Assembly (NCBI GenBank): GCA_039192165.1
Contig: JBCCXD010000010.1
Coordinates: 48,609-112,608 of the forward strand
Origin: Dinoroseobacter sp039192165
GTDB taxonomy: Bacteria; Pseudomonadota; Alphaproteobacteria; Rhodobacterales; Rhodobacteraceae
Direction: 5' to 3'
DNA length: 64,000 nucleotides
In this document: piece after piece, positions 35,924 to 45,213 of the stretch
How positions within the stretch are numbered: position 1 is the stretch's first letter
Layout: every line of letters starts with the position of its first letter
Program-made: the position numbers and the translations under genes
The notes under the pieces: generated by a model
The model's database searches: none
The model's input: only the letters and a program-made list of their open reading frames with translations
Told to the model about the DNA's origin: nothing

Positions 35924-36291
35924 AAACAAAAACCGCCTAACAAATGCCGATCAACGTACGAAATACAATGCACATCCAGCACAATATTCAGTCAACGATG
36001 ATCGATCCGCCATGTCAATAGAAGACAGATTTGCCAACGCGCGGTTATTTCGCAACCGATTTTTTGGTCTTTTTCGCCGCAGGGTTCCTGCGCAGAGCAC
36101 GCAGCTGCGTCCCTCTGGCGCAGAAACTCATGAACTTGGGTGTGGAAGCCCAATAGCACTTTTTTGACTTTCGCGTTTCCGGTTCCAGCAACATGAACAA
36201 CTTTTAAGAAAGTAGAAATCTCACCGTAACGCTGGGTGGCTAGCTGTCTGACAACTCCGGTTTGCGGAGCCATTGACAGGAGAAACCTCGC
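35924..36291. other. Divergent intergenic region between the type I exporter and degP
   Basis: 368 bp containing promoters for both directions. Only a GGAG-type ribosome-binding site (CAGGAG, about 36277-36282) before degP is clear. I see no gene, tRNA or strong hairpin. Confidence 0.5.
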
Positions 36292-37743
36292 ATGAATTAC
36301 ACGAGAAAAAAGCAGGGCGCTCTGCGCCGGTTTGCGGTGGGAACCGCAATTTCTACAGGTTTAATAGCTATTGCGACGACAGTTGCGCACGCGGACGAAG
36401 CGCTGGCAGATCTGGTGGAAGAGGTCGCGCCCTCGGTTGTCACGGTGCTATCGACCCGAGAAGCACCGGCGGAATTGGCCGGTGTGCCGCAAGGTCGTAT
36501 GCCATTCCCGGAAGGCTCCCCTTTCGAGGATTTCTTTGAGAATTTTGGTCCAAGCCAGGGCATCCCGGAGCAATTTCGCAGCCCACAACCCACCTCCGGA
36601 CTCGGATCCGGTTTCATTCTCGATGCCGAAGGTTGGATTGTCACAAACCATCATGTCGTTGCAGGCGCCGATACCGTCACTATCCGTTTGAGCGACAATC
36701 GCGAGTTTGAAGCGCAGATTGTTGGCATGGACGAACCTACAGACCTCGCCCTTCTGCGCATTAGCGCGGACAGCGAGCTGCCATTTGTCGAGCTGGGTGA
36801 TTCTGGTGATGTGCGCGTCGGCGAAGACGTGATGGCCGTTGGCAACCCGTTCGGTCTTGGCGGAACGGTGACCAAAGGCATCATCTCAGCCAAGGGGCGC
36901 AACATCGCTGCCGGTCCCTATGCGGACTTTCTGCAGACAGACGCTGCAATCAACCGTGGCAACTCTGGTGGTCCACTTTTCAACATGGAAGGTGAAGTCA
37001 TCGGCGTAAACTCAGCGATATACTCTCCGACCGGAGGCTCTGTGGGCGTCGGCTTTGCCGTCGCTTCGGACATTGTTGAACTGATCGTCGCCGATCTAAA
37101 GGACGATGGAGAGGTCGAGCGCGGCTGGCTTGGTGTCTCGATCCAGAACGTAACCCCTGATCTTGCGGCCGCGCTTGGGCTTGAGCAGACGCAGGGGGCA
37201 CTGGTCTCTTCTGTTGTCTCCGGCAGCCCGTCTGACGGAACCATCAAAGCTGGCGACGTTATTCTCCGGTTCGATGGCCGTGAAGTTGCGAGCAGCGCGG
37301 AGTTGCCAAAGCTCGTGGCTGCGGCTGGCGTTGGCGAGAATGTCGAGGTCGTTGTGCAGCGGTCTGGCAAGACGCAGACCCTTGCTCTGGCCCTGGGTCA
37401 GTTCCAGTCCGCGCAGATCGAAGACGTTGAGACCTCGGAGATGGCTGCCTCCTCGTCACTAGAAGAGATGGGCGCCACAGTGGCAAACCTCACTGACGAG
37501 GCGCGCAATCAGGTTGGCGTAGACGAAACCACGGAAGGCATCGTTGTAACGTCGCTGGCCTCCTCCGGTCCGGCGGCCAAAGCAGGCCTGCAGGTTGGAG
37601 ATGTCATCGTGAAGCTTGGAGATCAGGCGATCGATACCACTAAGAGCTTTGCAGAGGCTTTGGAGACACAGAAGACAGATCCGGCCTTGCTTTTGATTAA
37701 TCGCTCTGGTCGCCAGATCTTTGTAGCTGTCGAGCTTGTCTGA
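36292..37743 (+). CDS. DegP/HtrA-family periplasmic serine protease (Do family)
   Basis: A 483-residue protease. Signal peptide at residues 1-34 (basic MNYTRKKQGALRR, hydrophobic core, VAHA-DE). The trypsin-like domain has a triad at His121 (TNHHVV), Asp151 (TDLAL) and Ser225 (GNSGGP). Two PDZ domains follow at about 265-360 and 395-483 (VERGWLGVSIQNV; EGIVVTSLASSGPAAKAGLQ). Do-family proteases degrade or refold misfolded envelope proteins. It is followed after 187 bp by a two-component system on the same strand, an arrangement suggesting an envelope-stress unit. Confidence 0.95.
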   Translation: MNYTRKKQGALRRFAVGTAISTGLIAIATTVAHADEALADLVEEVAPSVVTVLSTREAPAELAGVPQGRMPFPEGSPFEDFFENFGPSQGIPEQFRSPQPTSGLGSGFILDAEGWIVTNHHVVAGADTVTIRLSDNREFEAQIVGMDEPTDLALLRISADSELPFVELGDSGDVRVGEDVMAVGNPFGLGGTVTKGIISAKGRNIAAGPYADFLQTDAAINRGNSGGPLFNMEGEVIGVNSAIYSPTGGSVGVGFAVASDIVELIVADLKDDGEVERGWLGVSIQNVTPDLAAALGLEQTQGALVSSVVSGSPSDGTIKAGDVILRFDGREVASSAELPKLVAAAGVGENVEVVVQRSGKTQTLALALGQFQSAQIEDVETSEMAASSSLEEMGATVANLTDEARNQVGVDETTEGIVVTSLASSGPAAKAGLQVGDVIVKLGDQAIDTTKSFAEALETQKTDPALLLINRSGRQIFVAVELV

Positions 37744-37838
37744 GCGCTTTTCGAGTAGTGCGTTCCGGACGCTTCTAGGGAGGGGGCTCCGGATCACGGT
37801 GGGAGTGTAGTTCCTTTACCACCGTTGCCGCCGGGCGT

Positions 37839-37856
37839 GGTTAACACGGTTAACAC
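37839..37856 (+). promoter_or_regulatory. Perfect tandem repeat GGTTAACAC x2 upstream of the two-component system
   Basis: Two adjacent identical 9-mers, GGTTAACAC, end 74 bp before the response regulator start. OmpR/PhoB-type regulators bind direct repeats of about 10-11 bp, so this may be an operator for autoregulation; the 9-bp period is slightly short. The TTAAC cores also resemble CtrA half-sites. Confidence 0.45.
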
Positions 37857-37930
37857 GCTCGGTGGCGCATGTGCTTGGGCTATTCTCTTTGCCGTCTGGC
37901 AAACCTATGGTGCCAAACGGACATACGCCG

Positions 37931-38611
37931 ATGACACGCCGAATACTGATCATAGAAGACGACACAGAAACCCGAGAATTCATTTCACGTGGATTTGCCG
38001 AGGAAGGGTTCTCCGTCGAAACTGCTGAAAACGGGCGCGACGGGCTCTACTTGGCAACCGATGGTGGGTTCGACGCGCTCGTTCTCGACAGGATGCTGCC
38101 GGGCATGGACGGCCTCGCGCTTTTGAAGTCCTTCCGGGCTGCGGGCTACACAACACCGGTCCTTATGCTCACTGCAATGAGCGCAGTTGATGAACGCGTC
38201 CGCGGGCTGCGGTCTGGCGCTGACGATTATCTTGTTAAGCCATTTTCATTGCAGGAGCTGCTGGCCCGGGTCGAAGCTCTGTTACGCCGTCCACAGGAAC
38301 AGTCTGAGACGACCATTTTGGTGTGCCGAGACCTCGAAATGGATCTTGTCCGGCGGACCGTTCGGCGGGGCGCACGCGCGTTGACCCTGACGCCCCAGGA
38401 ATTCAAAATTCTGGAGTTCTTCCTGCGGCGAAAGAACAGGGTTGTGACACGTTCTATGCTGCTGGAAGGTATCTGGGACTATCATTTCGATCCGAAAACA
38501 AACGTCGTGGACGTCCATATCAGCAAACTCCGGAAACAGATCGACGCCAGCGGCGAAATCGCCTTACTAAGAACCGTGCGCGGAGCCGGGTACATCCTGG
38601 CGGATGAGTGA
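37931..38611 (+). CDS. OmpR/PhoB-family response regulator
   Basis: A 226-residue regulator. Receiver domain 1-115 with acidic pocket IIEDD, phosphoacceptor Asp53 (VLDRMLPG) and LVKPFSL. The C-terminal winged helix (about 130-226) has LTPQEFKILEFFLRRKNRVVTRSMLLEGIWDY in two pieces and VDVHISKLRKQID, the OmpR recognition region. ATG at 37931 starts the conserved first strand; longer in-frame starts would add unconserved residues. Its stop is directly followed by the kinase ATG. Confidence 0.95.
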   Translation: MTRRILIIEDDTETREFISRGFAEEGFSVETAENGRDGLYLATDGGFDALVLDRMLPGMDGLALLKSFRAAGYTTPVLMLTAMSAVDERVRGLRSGADDYLVKPFSLQELLARVEALLRRPQEQSETTILVCRDLEMDLVRRTVRRGARALTLTPQEFKILEFFLRRKNRVVTRSMLLEGIWDYHFDPKTNVVDVHISKLRKQIDASGEIALLRTVRGAGYILADE

Positions 38612-39988
38612 ATGCAGTTCTTGCGCAGCACCCGAACGCGCCTTGCTGCCGCGAGTGCACTGTTTGGACTTGTGGCCTTCGCTCTGGTGCTTGGGCTTGT
38701 TTACTTCACCGCAAACCGGACAATCGAAACGGAGACCCGCGGCGTCGTAACCGCAGAGCTGAACGGCTTGGCGGACAGCTATGCAAGCCTTGGCATGCTT
38801 GGCCTTGCGCGCGCAATTGATCGACGGATCAACAGTGCTGCAGAACCCGATGCCCTGTACTTGCTTACAGATCAGTTCGGCAAACGGATCGCCGGAAATC
38901 TCGGCGCGTGGCCGCCAAATATCGAGCCGGGAAGCGGTTGGGTCGAGATTGAGCTTATCCGGACAGATATCGACCGAACTGTACCGATCTCGGCTGCGTC
39001 GATTCAATTGCGAGGTGGTGAACGGCTTTTGGTTGGGCGCGATGCTTCTGCGCAACGAAGGTTTGATCGGGTTTTAGGGCAATCGCTCTTACTCGCGCTG
39101 GGCGCGGCCCTTGCCGTGAGTTTGGTCACCGGCTGGCTGCTGACGCGGCTGGTGTTTCGGCGCGTCGGCGAAATATCTGAGACCGCCCAAGAGATTGTAT
39201 CAGGGGATCTCTCGCGGAGGATGCCCGTGCGCGATGATGGCGATGAATTTGATCAGGTCGCACAGACGCTCAACGACATGCTGGACCGCATCGAAGCATT
39301 GGTTGCCAATCTGCGCATGACCACGAACAGCATTGCCCATGACTTGCGCAGCCCGCTGACGCGCTTGCGCGGTCACGTCGAAACACTGTCTGGCCAAGAC
39401 ATTGCCTCCGAAGAGCGGGAGGCCGCGAGCGCAAACGCACTTCGTGAAGTCACCCATGTCCTGGATGTATTTCGTGATCTGACCGAAATATCCCGCGCTG
39501 ATGCAGGGATCGGACGCAGTGAATTTCAAAGCCTGGACCTTTCGGATCTGGCGCAGGCGGCTGTGGAGTTTTATCAGCCGCTTGCCAGCGAAAGGGACGT
39601 GACCATTGTCGCATCTGGTCGCGACGTCCGTGTTGTCGCGCATAAAGCGCTTTTGAGTCAGGCGATTTCGAACCTGCTCGACAATGCATTGCGCTTTGCG
39701 CCCGCTGGATCGCAGGTCATGGTGCAGGTTGAGCAACTTGGCGACCGAGCGGTTTTGTCCGTTGTCGACGCCGGCGTAGGTGTTTCGGCTGAAGATCGTG
39801 ATCGCTTACTCCGACCCTTTGTGACACTCGATAGCAGTCGAACTGATGGCCACGCCGGTCTCGGCCTCGCGCTGGTGGCTTCGGTCGCAAAGCTGCACGA
39901 TGGCGAGATAAAACTCTCCGACAATGGACCCGGGCTGGTTGTGTCGGTCACGCTCCCAATGAGCGGGACAGAAACGGCCTCTGAATAA
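38612..39988 (+). CDS. Sensor histidine kinase (partner of the OmpR-type regulator)
   Basis: A 458-residue membrane kinase. Transmembrane segments near residues 12-33 and 157-180 enclose a periplasmic region of about 120 residues. HAMP follows (FRRVGEISETAQEIVSGDLS), then HisKA with His243 in NSIAHDLRSPLTRL, and HATPase motifs NLLDNALRFAP, VDAGVGVSAEDR and AGLGLALV. It begins immediately after the regulator stop, so the two form one unit. The signal is unknown; the neighbouring protease suggests envelope stress. Confidence 0.95.
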   Translation: MQFLRSTRTRLAAASALFGLVAFALVLGLVYFTANRTIETETRGVVTAELNGLADSYASLGMLGLARAIDRRINSAAEPDALYLLTDQFGKRIAGNLGAWPPNIEPGSGWVEIELIRTDIDRTVPISAASIQLRGGERLLVGRDASAQRRFDRVLGQSLLLALGAALAVSLVTGWLLTRLVFRRVGEISETAQEIVSGDLSRRMPVRDDGDEFDQVAQTLNDMLDRIEALVANLRMTTNSIAHDLRSPLTRLRGHVETLSGQDIASEEREAASANALREVTHVLDVFRDLTEISRADAGIGRSEFQSLDLSDLAQAAVEFYQPLASERDVTIVASGRDVRVVAHKALLSQAISNLLDNALRFAPAGSQVMVQVEQLGDRAVLSVVDAGVGVSAEDRDRLLRPFVTLDSSRTDGHAGLGLALVASVAKLHDGEIKLSDNGPGLVVSVTLPMSGTETASE

Positions 39989-40118
39989 CGTCTTACGTCG
40001 TTTTTCAGAAGCTATTCGAAAGACCTAAGAGTGTGGGACCTCGGTTGCACGTCCGCTTGGCTATTGAGTTTCTCGTAGAAAACAAGATTGTATCAGGCGT
40101 CACAAACCGAGGCTGCAG

Positions 40119-41924
40119 TTGCGGTTTTTCCGGGGTGGGAAGGTATCAGCTCCTGACCCGTCGTGCCGTGCAGCTCCCAAGCATTCGAGCAGGAGAAACC
40201 CGATCGTTTCCAGCGCCCCTTCATCTGCAGATGCGTTCAAGGCCAAGCAAAAATCGGCCTTCGTGCGGCGATACATCTTCTGGCTGCCGCGGTTTTCCGC
40301 TCCGTGTCTTTTACTAGGGCTTTTGTTTTTCGCCCTGTCGCTCACGCCTTCTCTGATCCCCCGGGATCCAATAGTTCAAGGCATACTTGGCGGCGTGGTA
40401 ACGGCTGTGGGCTATCTGGTTAGCACTGTCTTCGGGTTGCTTTGGTGGGCCGCGGACATGCCACGTCTGAACGGGCGCGCTGCCCTTGTGGGGAAAACCG
40501 TTTTCTCGGTCTGTGTTGTCGCCGTTCTGGTTTGGACGATGACCTCGAGCCTGGAATGGCAAAACGAGCTTCGCGAAAAAATGGAGATGGAGCCAGCCGA
40601 AACACAGCATATTTTTCTGATTACCGGCGTGGCTGCGCTGACGTTCTTTTTGGCGTACATTCTGGGATCTTTGGTGGCCGCCCTGTTCCGCTGGGTCAGG
40701 TCGAAGTTTTACCGCATAATGCCCGTCAGGCGCGCCAATGTGCTGGGCGTCGTAACAGTGGTCCTTGTGCTTTTCGTCGCAACCCGGGATGGCATCTTTG
40801 ACCGGTTGGTGGTGTCACTAGATGAAAGCTATGAAGCGGCCCAGAAGCTTTTTGACGTGGCTCCGCCCTTGCCGCCGAAACCATCGCAAGCCGGATCTGC
40901 CGCCTCTCTGATCGACTGGGCAACCATGGGCCAGCCAGGACGGGATTTTGTTCTGAACGGGCCCGACGCTGGAGCGATCTCGAAATTTACAGGACGACCG
41001 GCTCTTGATCCGATCCGGGTCTATGTGGGACGGGCAAATGGAGAAACACCGACAGAGCGAGCGCAGCTTGCGTTGGCGGAGTTGAAACGGCTGGGCGCCT
41101 TTGAGAGGGAGGTACTCATTGTCACCAGCCCTACCGGGACTGGTTGGATGGATCCGGGATCTCATGATCCGGTCGAATACATGCATGATGGTGATATTGC
41201 GACAGTGAGCGTCCAATACTCGTATCTGCAGTCTCCTTTGGCTTTGATACTGGAAACGAGCACTGGACTTAATCAGGCCACTGCACTGCTGGACGTGGTC
41301 CATGAGTTTTGGAAAACGCTCCCGCCCGACGACAGGCCGCGCCTGTATGCACACGGTTTGAGCCTGGGGGCCTGGTCCTCCATGTACGCAACCAATCTCT
41401 TCCGTTTGGTGGACGATCCCATAGATGGCGCGTTCTGGGCAGGACCACCTTTCCCATCGGCTTTCTGGAAAAGCATTCAGAACATGCGGGAACCGGGGAG
41501 CCCTTGGGTATTGCCGACAATAGGCGATGGCGCCGTTGTGAGGTACGCGTCTCACTTCGCTGATGCGTCAGAGGCGGCGGCGCCGTGGGGAAATCTCAGG
41601 ATCGTGTTTCTGCAGTATTCCAGCGACCCGATCGTATTCTTCGACCCTCTCTCAGTATGGCGCGCGCCGCCGTGGATGAACGACCCGCCCGCTGAGGATG
41701 TCTCAAGGCACCTGGTTTTCATTCCCTTCGTCACCCAGTTCCAGCTGGCTCTCGATATGGCTCTGGCTTTCGGTGCTCCGGCAGGGCACGGCCATTCGTA
41801 TTTCGCAAAGGACTACATCGCGCCCTGGGTCGAGGTCACCGCCCCCGAGGGTTGGTCATCGGAGGATACCCAGCGGTTGAGACAGCATTGCGATTTGGGA
41901 GTACAGCTTGGCTGCCGAAACTAG
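40119..41924 (+). CDS. Membrane alpha/beta-hydrolase family protein (Abhydrolase_9 type)
   Basis: Up to 601 residues. The N-terminal half (about 50-240) has four hydrophobic segments starting LSLTPSLIPRDPIVQGILGG, the conserved opening of this family. The C-terminal half is a hydrolase domain with GRANGETPTERAQLAL, VTSPTGTGWMDP, LYAHGLSLGAWSS (nucleophile elbow GLSLG, Ser) and GHGHSYFAKDY (candidate catalytic His). The substrate is unknown; lipid or ester hydrolysis at the membrane is plausible. The start is uncertain: TTG 40119 or GTG 40263, the latter just before the first membrane segment. Confidence 0.8.
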   Translation: MRFFRGGKVSAPDPSCRAAPKHSSRRNPIVSSAPSSADAFKAKQKSAFVRRYIFWLPRFSAPCLLLGLLFFALSLTPSLIPRDPIVQGILGGVVTAVGYLVSTVFGLLWWAADMPRLNGRAALVGKTVFSVCVVAVLVWTMTSSLEWQNELREKMEMEPAETQHIFLITGVAALTFFLAYILGSLVAALFRWVRSKFYRIMPVRRANVLGVVTVVLVLFVATRDGIFDRLVVSLDESYEAAQKLFDVAPPLPPKPSQAGSAASLIDWATMGQPGRDFVLNGPDAGAISKFTGRPALDPIRVYVGRANGETPTERAQLALAELKRLGAFEREVLIVTSPTGTGWMDPGSHDPVEYMHDGDIATVSVQYSYLQSPLALILETSTGLNQATALLDVVHEFWKTLPPDDRPRLYAHGLSLGAWSSMYATNLFRLVDDPIDGAFWAGPPFPSAFWKSIQNMREPGSPWVLPTIGDGAVVRYASHFADASEAAAPWGNLRIVFLQYSSDPIVFFDPLSVWRAPPWMNDPPAEDVSRHLVFIPFVTQFQLALDMALAFGAPAGHGHSYFAKDYIAPWVEVTAPEGWSSEDTQRLRQHCDLGVQLGCRN

Positions 41925-42158
41925 GATGACCTTCTGCTGTTCATCCCTGAAAAGGAACAAATGTTTGCCTTAGTGTACAAAGCGCGACACTCCTGTTGGT
42001 CGTCAGATACGCACAACGCCTTCTTACCTGATTGCACCCACTCCAAATGACAATGGCGGTCAGATTGCCGGGTTCCCTCCGGAACTCGTCAGTTTGACAG
42101 TGTTCGCATGATCTTCCTTCACCTAGCTTGGCATTGATTTTGCTGTCTGGAGGTTTTG

Positions 42159-43913
42159 ATGCGCGGCGCGGACGTTTTGGTGGAAATGCTTATTGGCTAT
42201 GGGGTCGATACAGTCTTCGGCGTTCCGGGCGACACGAACGTACCGCTCTATGAGGCGCTGCAAGACAACGAGGAGCGGATAACGCATGTTATGGCGCGGG
42301 ACGAAAGATCAGCAGGGTTCATGGCGGACGCTTATGGGCGTTTTACGGACAGACCCGGTGTGGTCGAATGTCCCTCCGGTGCAGGCTCGATGTATACCTT
42401 GCCACCGATTGCAGAGTCCAACGCGTCTTCTGTCCCGGTGATCGTTCTTACGATCGACATTCCGCTGCCCGGCGAAGGCCGCGGCGTTTTGACGGAACTC
42501 GATTGTGCGCGGCTGTTCGAGCCAGTTACGAAAATGTCTGTGCAAGTGAAGTCCCCGGAGAAACTGCCAGAGATTATTCGCCGAGCATTTCGAACTGCGT
42601 GCTCTGGAAAACCGGGCGCGGTGCATCTTCAAATCCCCGAAGACATGCTTCTTGCCGAAATTGATCCCGCCCGCATATCGCTGCACGTTGAAGAAGAATG
42701 TAAAACGTTCCCGGCATTCCCGACCCGCCCGGCGCCGGGGATGGCTGCCTCGTTACTCGAACATCTGTCCCGCGCTGAAAGACCATTGATTGTATCCGGT
42801 GGCGGGGTGATCCGGGCATGCGCAGGGGACGATGTGCTATGCCTCGCCGAGCGGTTGAACATTCCGGTTTGCACCTCGATGACCGGACAGGGCACTATGC
42901 CGGACGATCATCCGCTCTCTATTGGTGTGATCGGAGACAACGGGTTCCATCCACATGCAAACGGCGCGATGGAAGAGAGCGATTTCGTCCTTTTCGTCGG
43001 ATCCAAAATGGGGTCGGTTGTTACAATTGGATGGACCTTTCCAAAGCTGACGCTCAACAAGCGCGTGGCTCAGATCGACATTAACCCTGAGATCATGGCC
43101 AACAATTATGAGAACGTGCTTTCCATCGCAGGCGACGCGAAGCTTGTTCTGAAAGACTTGCTTGCAGCGGTACCGGAAGACTTCGACGGCGAACCTTTTG
43201 CGCCATGGGTAGAACACCTCAACGCTTTGCGCGCACAGTTTTGGGAAAGCGCACAGCCTTTATTGGCTGCAGACAGCTCACCGCTTCGCCCTGAGCGGGC
43301 CGTCCGCTGCTTTAACGAGGCACTGGAAGCGTCGGGCGAGCCTGCGCTGATCTATTCGGATGCCGGCACGCCCACACCTCATATGACGCGCTTCCTGAGG
43401 ATTAACGATCCGCGTACCCGATTTGCAATTCCACGCGCGTTCGGCGGTCTTGGCTCTGCTCTTCCAGCGACGGTAGGGGCGTGGCGTGCCGATCCGTCCC
43501 GCCGTCCGATTGGTATGTTTGGCGATGGATCTTTTGGTATGACTGTCGGAGAGCTGGAGACGCTTGTGCGCTTGCAAATTCCGGCGATTTTGCTCCTTTT
43601 CAACAATGGCCATTTCGGGTGGATCAAAGGTCTGCATCGTCTGAAAGGACATAATCAGACTTTCGGTGTCGATTTCATGCCGCCCAAAGGCGCTGCAATC
43701 GCCGAAGCCTTTGGACTATCCGGTTGGACCGCGAAAACTGCAGACGCGTTGGATGATACTCTGCGCAAGGCGTTTGCACACAAGCAGGGCCCCTGCCTGA
43801 TAGATGTTCACGTTGAATCCATCGCAGACCGCGTTCCGCCTGTTTATTCCTGGCTGGCAAAGAAAGGCGAGGATCCACTTTCGCTAGAAGCCAAAGATGT
43901 TGCCTATTTCTGA
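42159..43913 (+). CDS. Thiamine-diphosphate-dependent enzyme (acetolactate synthase-like)
   Basis: A 584-residue ThDP enzyme of the POX/ALS/decarboxylase superfamily. N-terminal Pyr domain with FGVPGDTNVPLYEAL and catalytic Glu in ARDERSAGFMADAYGR; central Rossmann domain (PLIVSGGGV); C-terminal PP domain with MFGDGSFGMTVGEL and the Mg-ligand Asn in LLFNNGHFGWIK. It could decarboxylate a 2-oxo acid to an aldehyde. TCTGGAGG precedes ATG 42159. The next gene, a DadA-like oxidase that would yield a 2-oxo acid, begins near or inside its 3' end, pointing to a two-step pathway. Confidence 0.85.
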   Translation: MRGADVLVEMLIGYGVDTVFGVPGDTNVPLYEALQDNEERITHVMARDERSAGFMADAYGRFTDRPGVVECPSGAGSMYTLPPIAESNASSVPVIVLTIDIPLPGEGRGVLTELDCARLFEPVTKMSVQVKSPEKLPEIIRRAFRTACSGKPGAVHLQIPEDMLLAEIDPARISLHVEEECKTFPAFPTRPAPGMAASLLEHLSRAERPLIVSGGGVIRACAGDDVLCLAERLNIPVCTSMTGQGTMPDDHPLSIGVIGDNGFHPHANGAMEESDFVLFVGSKMGSVVTIGWTFPKLTLNKRVAQIDINPEIMANNYENVLSIAGDAKLVLKDLLAAVPEDFDGEPFAPWVEHLNALRAQFWESAQPLLAADSSPLRPERAVRCFNEALEASGEPALIYSDAGTPTPHMTRFLRINDPRTRFAIPRAFGGLGSALPATVGAWRADPSRRPIGMFGDGSFGMTVGELETLVRLQIPAILLLFNNGHFGWIKGLHRLKGHNQTFGVDFMPPKGAAIAEAFGLSGWTAKTADALDDTLRKAFAHKQGPCLIDVHVESIADRVPPVYSWLAKKGEDPLSLEAKDVAYF

Positions 43914-43917
43914 TACA

Positions 43918-45213
43918 ATGACCCGCCTTGCCGGGCCCACAGTATCGATGGGCGACAGTTCTATCGTTGTGGTAGGCGCGGGTATGGTCGGCGTTTGTGT
44001 TGCGCTCGACCTGTTGAAGCGTGGCGCAAAGGTGACGTTGATTGACCGAAGGGCGCCTGGCCTGGAAACGTCGTATGGCAATGCGGGGGTTCTTGCGCGG
44101 TCTTCCATGATGCCATTGAACAACCCAGGCATGCTTCGAGACCTTCCCGGGCTTCTTAGCAACCAGCGTGCGGCGCTACGCTACAGTCCGTTTTATCTCG
44201 CGCGCAATATCAAATGGTCGCTGAAATTTCTAATAAATGCACGCCGTTCGAGTTTCGACCAAACTGCCGAAGCTCTTGACCAGCTTATTCGGCTGTCCAT
44301 TCCAATCCACAAGGCCATGATCTCTTTGTGCGATCAAGAGGCGCTTCTGTCCGAGCGAGGGTGGATATTCCTCTACCGGTCGACGGTGAGCTTTGAGCAA
44401 GGTCACCTAATGCGGAAAATGCTTGCTCAGTTTGAAGTGCCGAACGAAGTGCTTGATGCGACGAGCCTCCATGAGCTTGAACCGCACCTCGCTCCAGTGT
44501 TTCACCGCGCCCTTTGGGTGAAAGACAGCGCGTCAATCAGCGATCCTGGAGCACTGGTCGCGGCTTACGCGCAACGTTTCGTTGCAGAAGGTGGCGTGTT
44601 CAAGGAAGGCGCCGTGCTGGGGCTCGAGCTTGGAGACACTCCCGGCGTCCTCCTCGATGGGGGCGAGACGATCCGGTCGACGCACTGTGTGTTGTGTCCC
44701 GGGCCTTGGGGCAAGGAACTGCTCACACGTGAAGGGTACCGCGTACCTATGGCTTTCGAGCGTGGCTATCACAGGCACTTTGAAGGTCCGGAAACAAGTG
44801 GGAATGTTCCGAAATTGGGGCGCCCTATCTATGATACTGCAGGTGGCTATGTGCTGTCTCCGATGCGTCAGGGACTGAGACTAACCACAGGTGTCGAATT
44901 GAATGGCCTTTCCGCTGACCAGAACCACGCTCAGCTGGACCGAGCTGAAGTCTCTGCTCGACAAGCCATCGATCTGGGCGCACGCCGCAAACAGCCGACA
45001 TGGATGGGTGCACGCCCGACGTTCCCTGACAGTCGCCCGTGTATCGGGGCTTTGCCCGAGGCACCGGGTTTTTCGGTCGCGTTTGGACACCAACATATTG
45101 GGTTTGCAACGGGGCCTGGGACGGCCCGAACGCTGGGCGATATGCTCGAAGGTCAGGTTCCGCCCATCGATCCAACGCCATTTAGGCCGGATCGCTTTAT
45201 CTCGCGCGGTTAG
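43918..45213 (+). CDS. FAD-dependent D-amino-acid dehydrogenase-like oxidoreductase
   Basis: About 431 residues, DadA/DAO family. N-terminal FAD motif IVVVGAGMVGVCVALDLLKRG with SYGNAGVLARSS as in DadA; C-terminal WMGARPTFPDSRPCIGALPE and FGHQHIGFATGPGTARTLGD, the FAD-proximal end of D-amino-acid dehydrogenases. It would oxidise a D-amino acid or N-substituted amino acid to a 2-oxo acid. Possible starts are ATG 43897 (overlapping the ThDP gene), 43918 and 43948; none has a clear ribosome-binding site. Its 3' end overlaps the convergent LysR gene by 4 bp. Confidence 0.82.
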   Translation: MTRLAGPTVSMGDSSIVVVGAGMVGVCVALDLLKRGAKVTLIDRRAPGLETSYGNAGVLARSSMMPLNNPGMLRDLPGLLSNQRAALRYSPFYLARNIKWSLKFLINARRSSFDQTAEALDQLIRLSIPIHKAMISLCDQEALLSERGWIFLYRSTVSFEQGHLMRKMLAQFEVPNEVLDATSLHELEPHLAPVFHRALWVKDSASISDPGALVAAYAQRFVAEGGVFKEGAVLGLELGDTPGVLLDGGETIRSTHCVLCPGPWGKELLTREGYRVPMAFERGYHRHFEGPETSGNVPKLGRPIYDTAGGYVLSPMRQGLRLTTGVELNGLSADQNHAQLDRAEVSARQAIDLGARRKQPTWMGARPTFPDSRPCIGALPEAPGFSVAFGHQHIGFATGPGTARTLGDMLEGQVPPIDPTPFRPDRFISRG

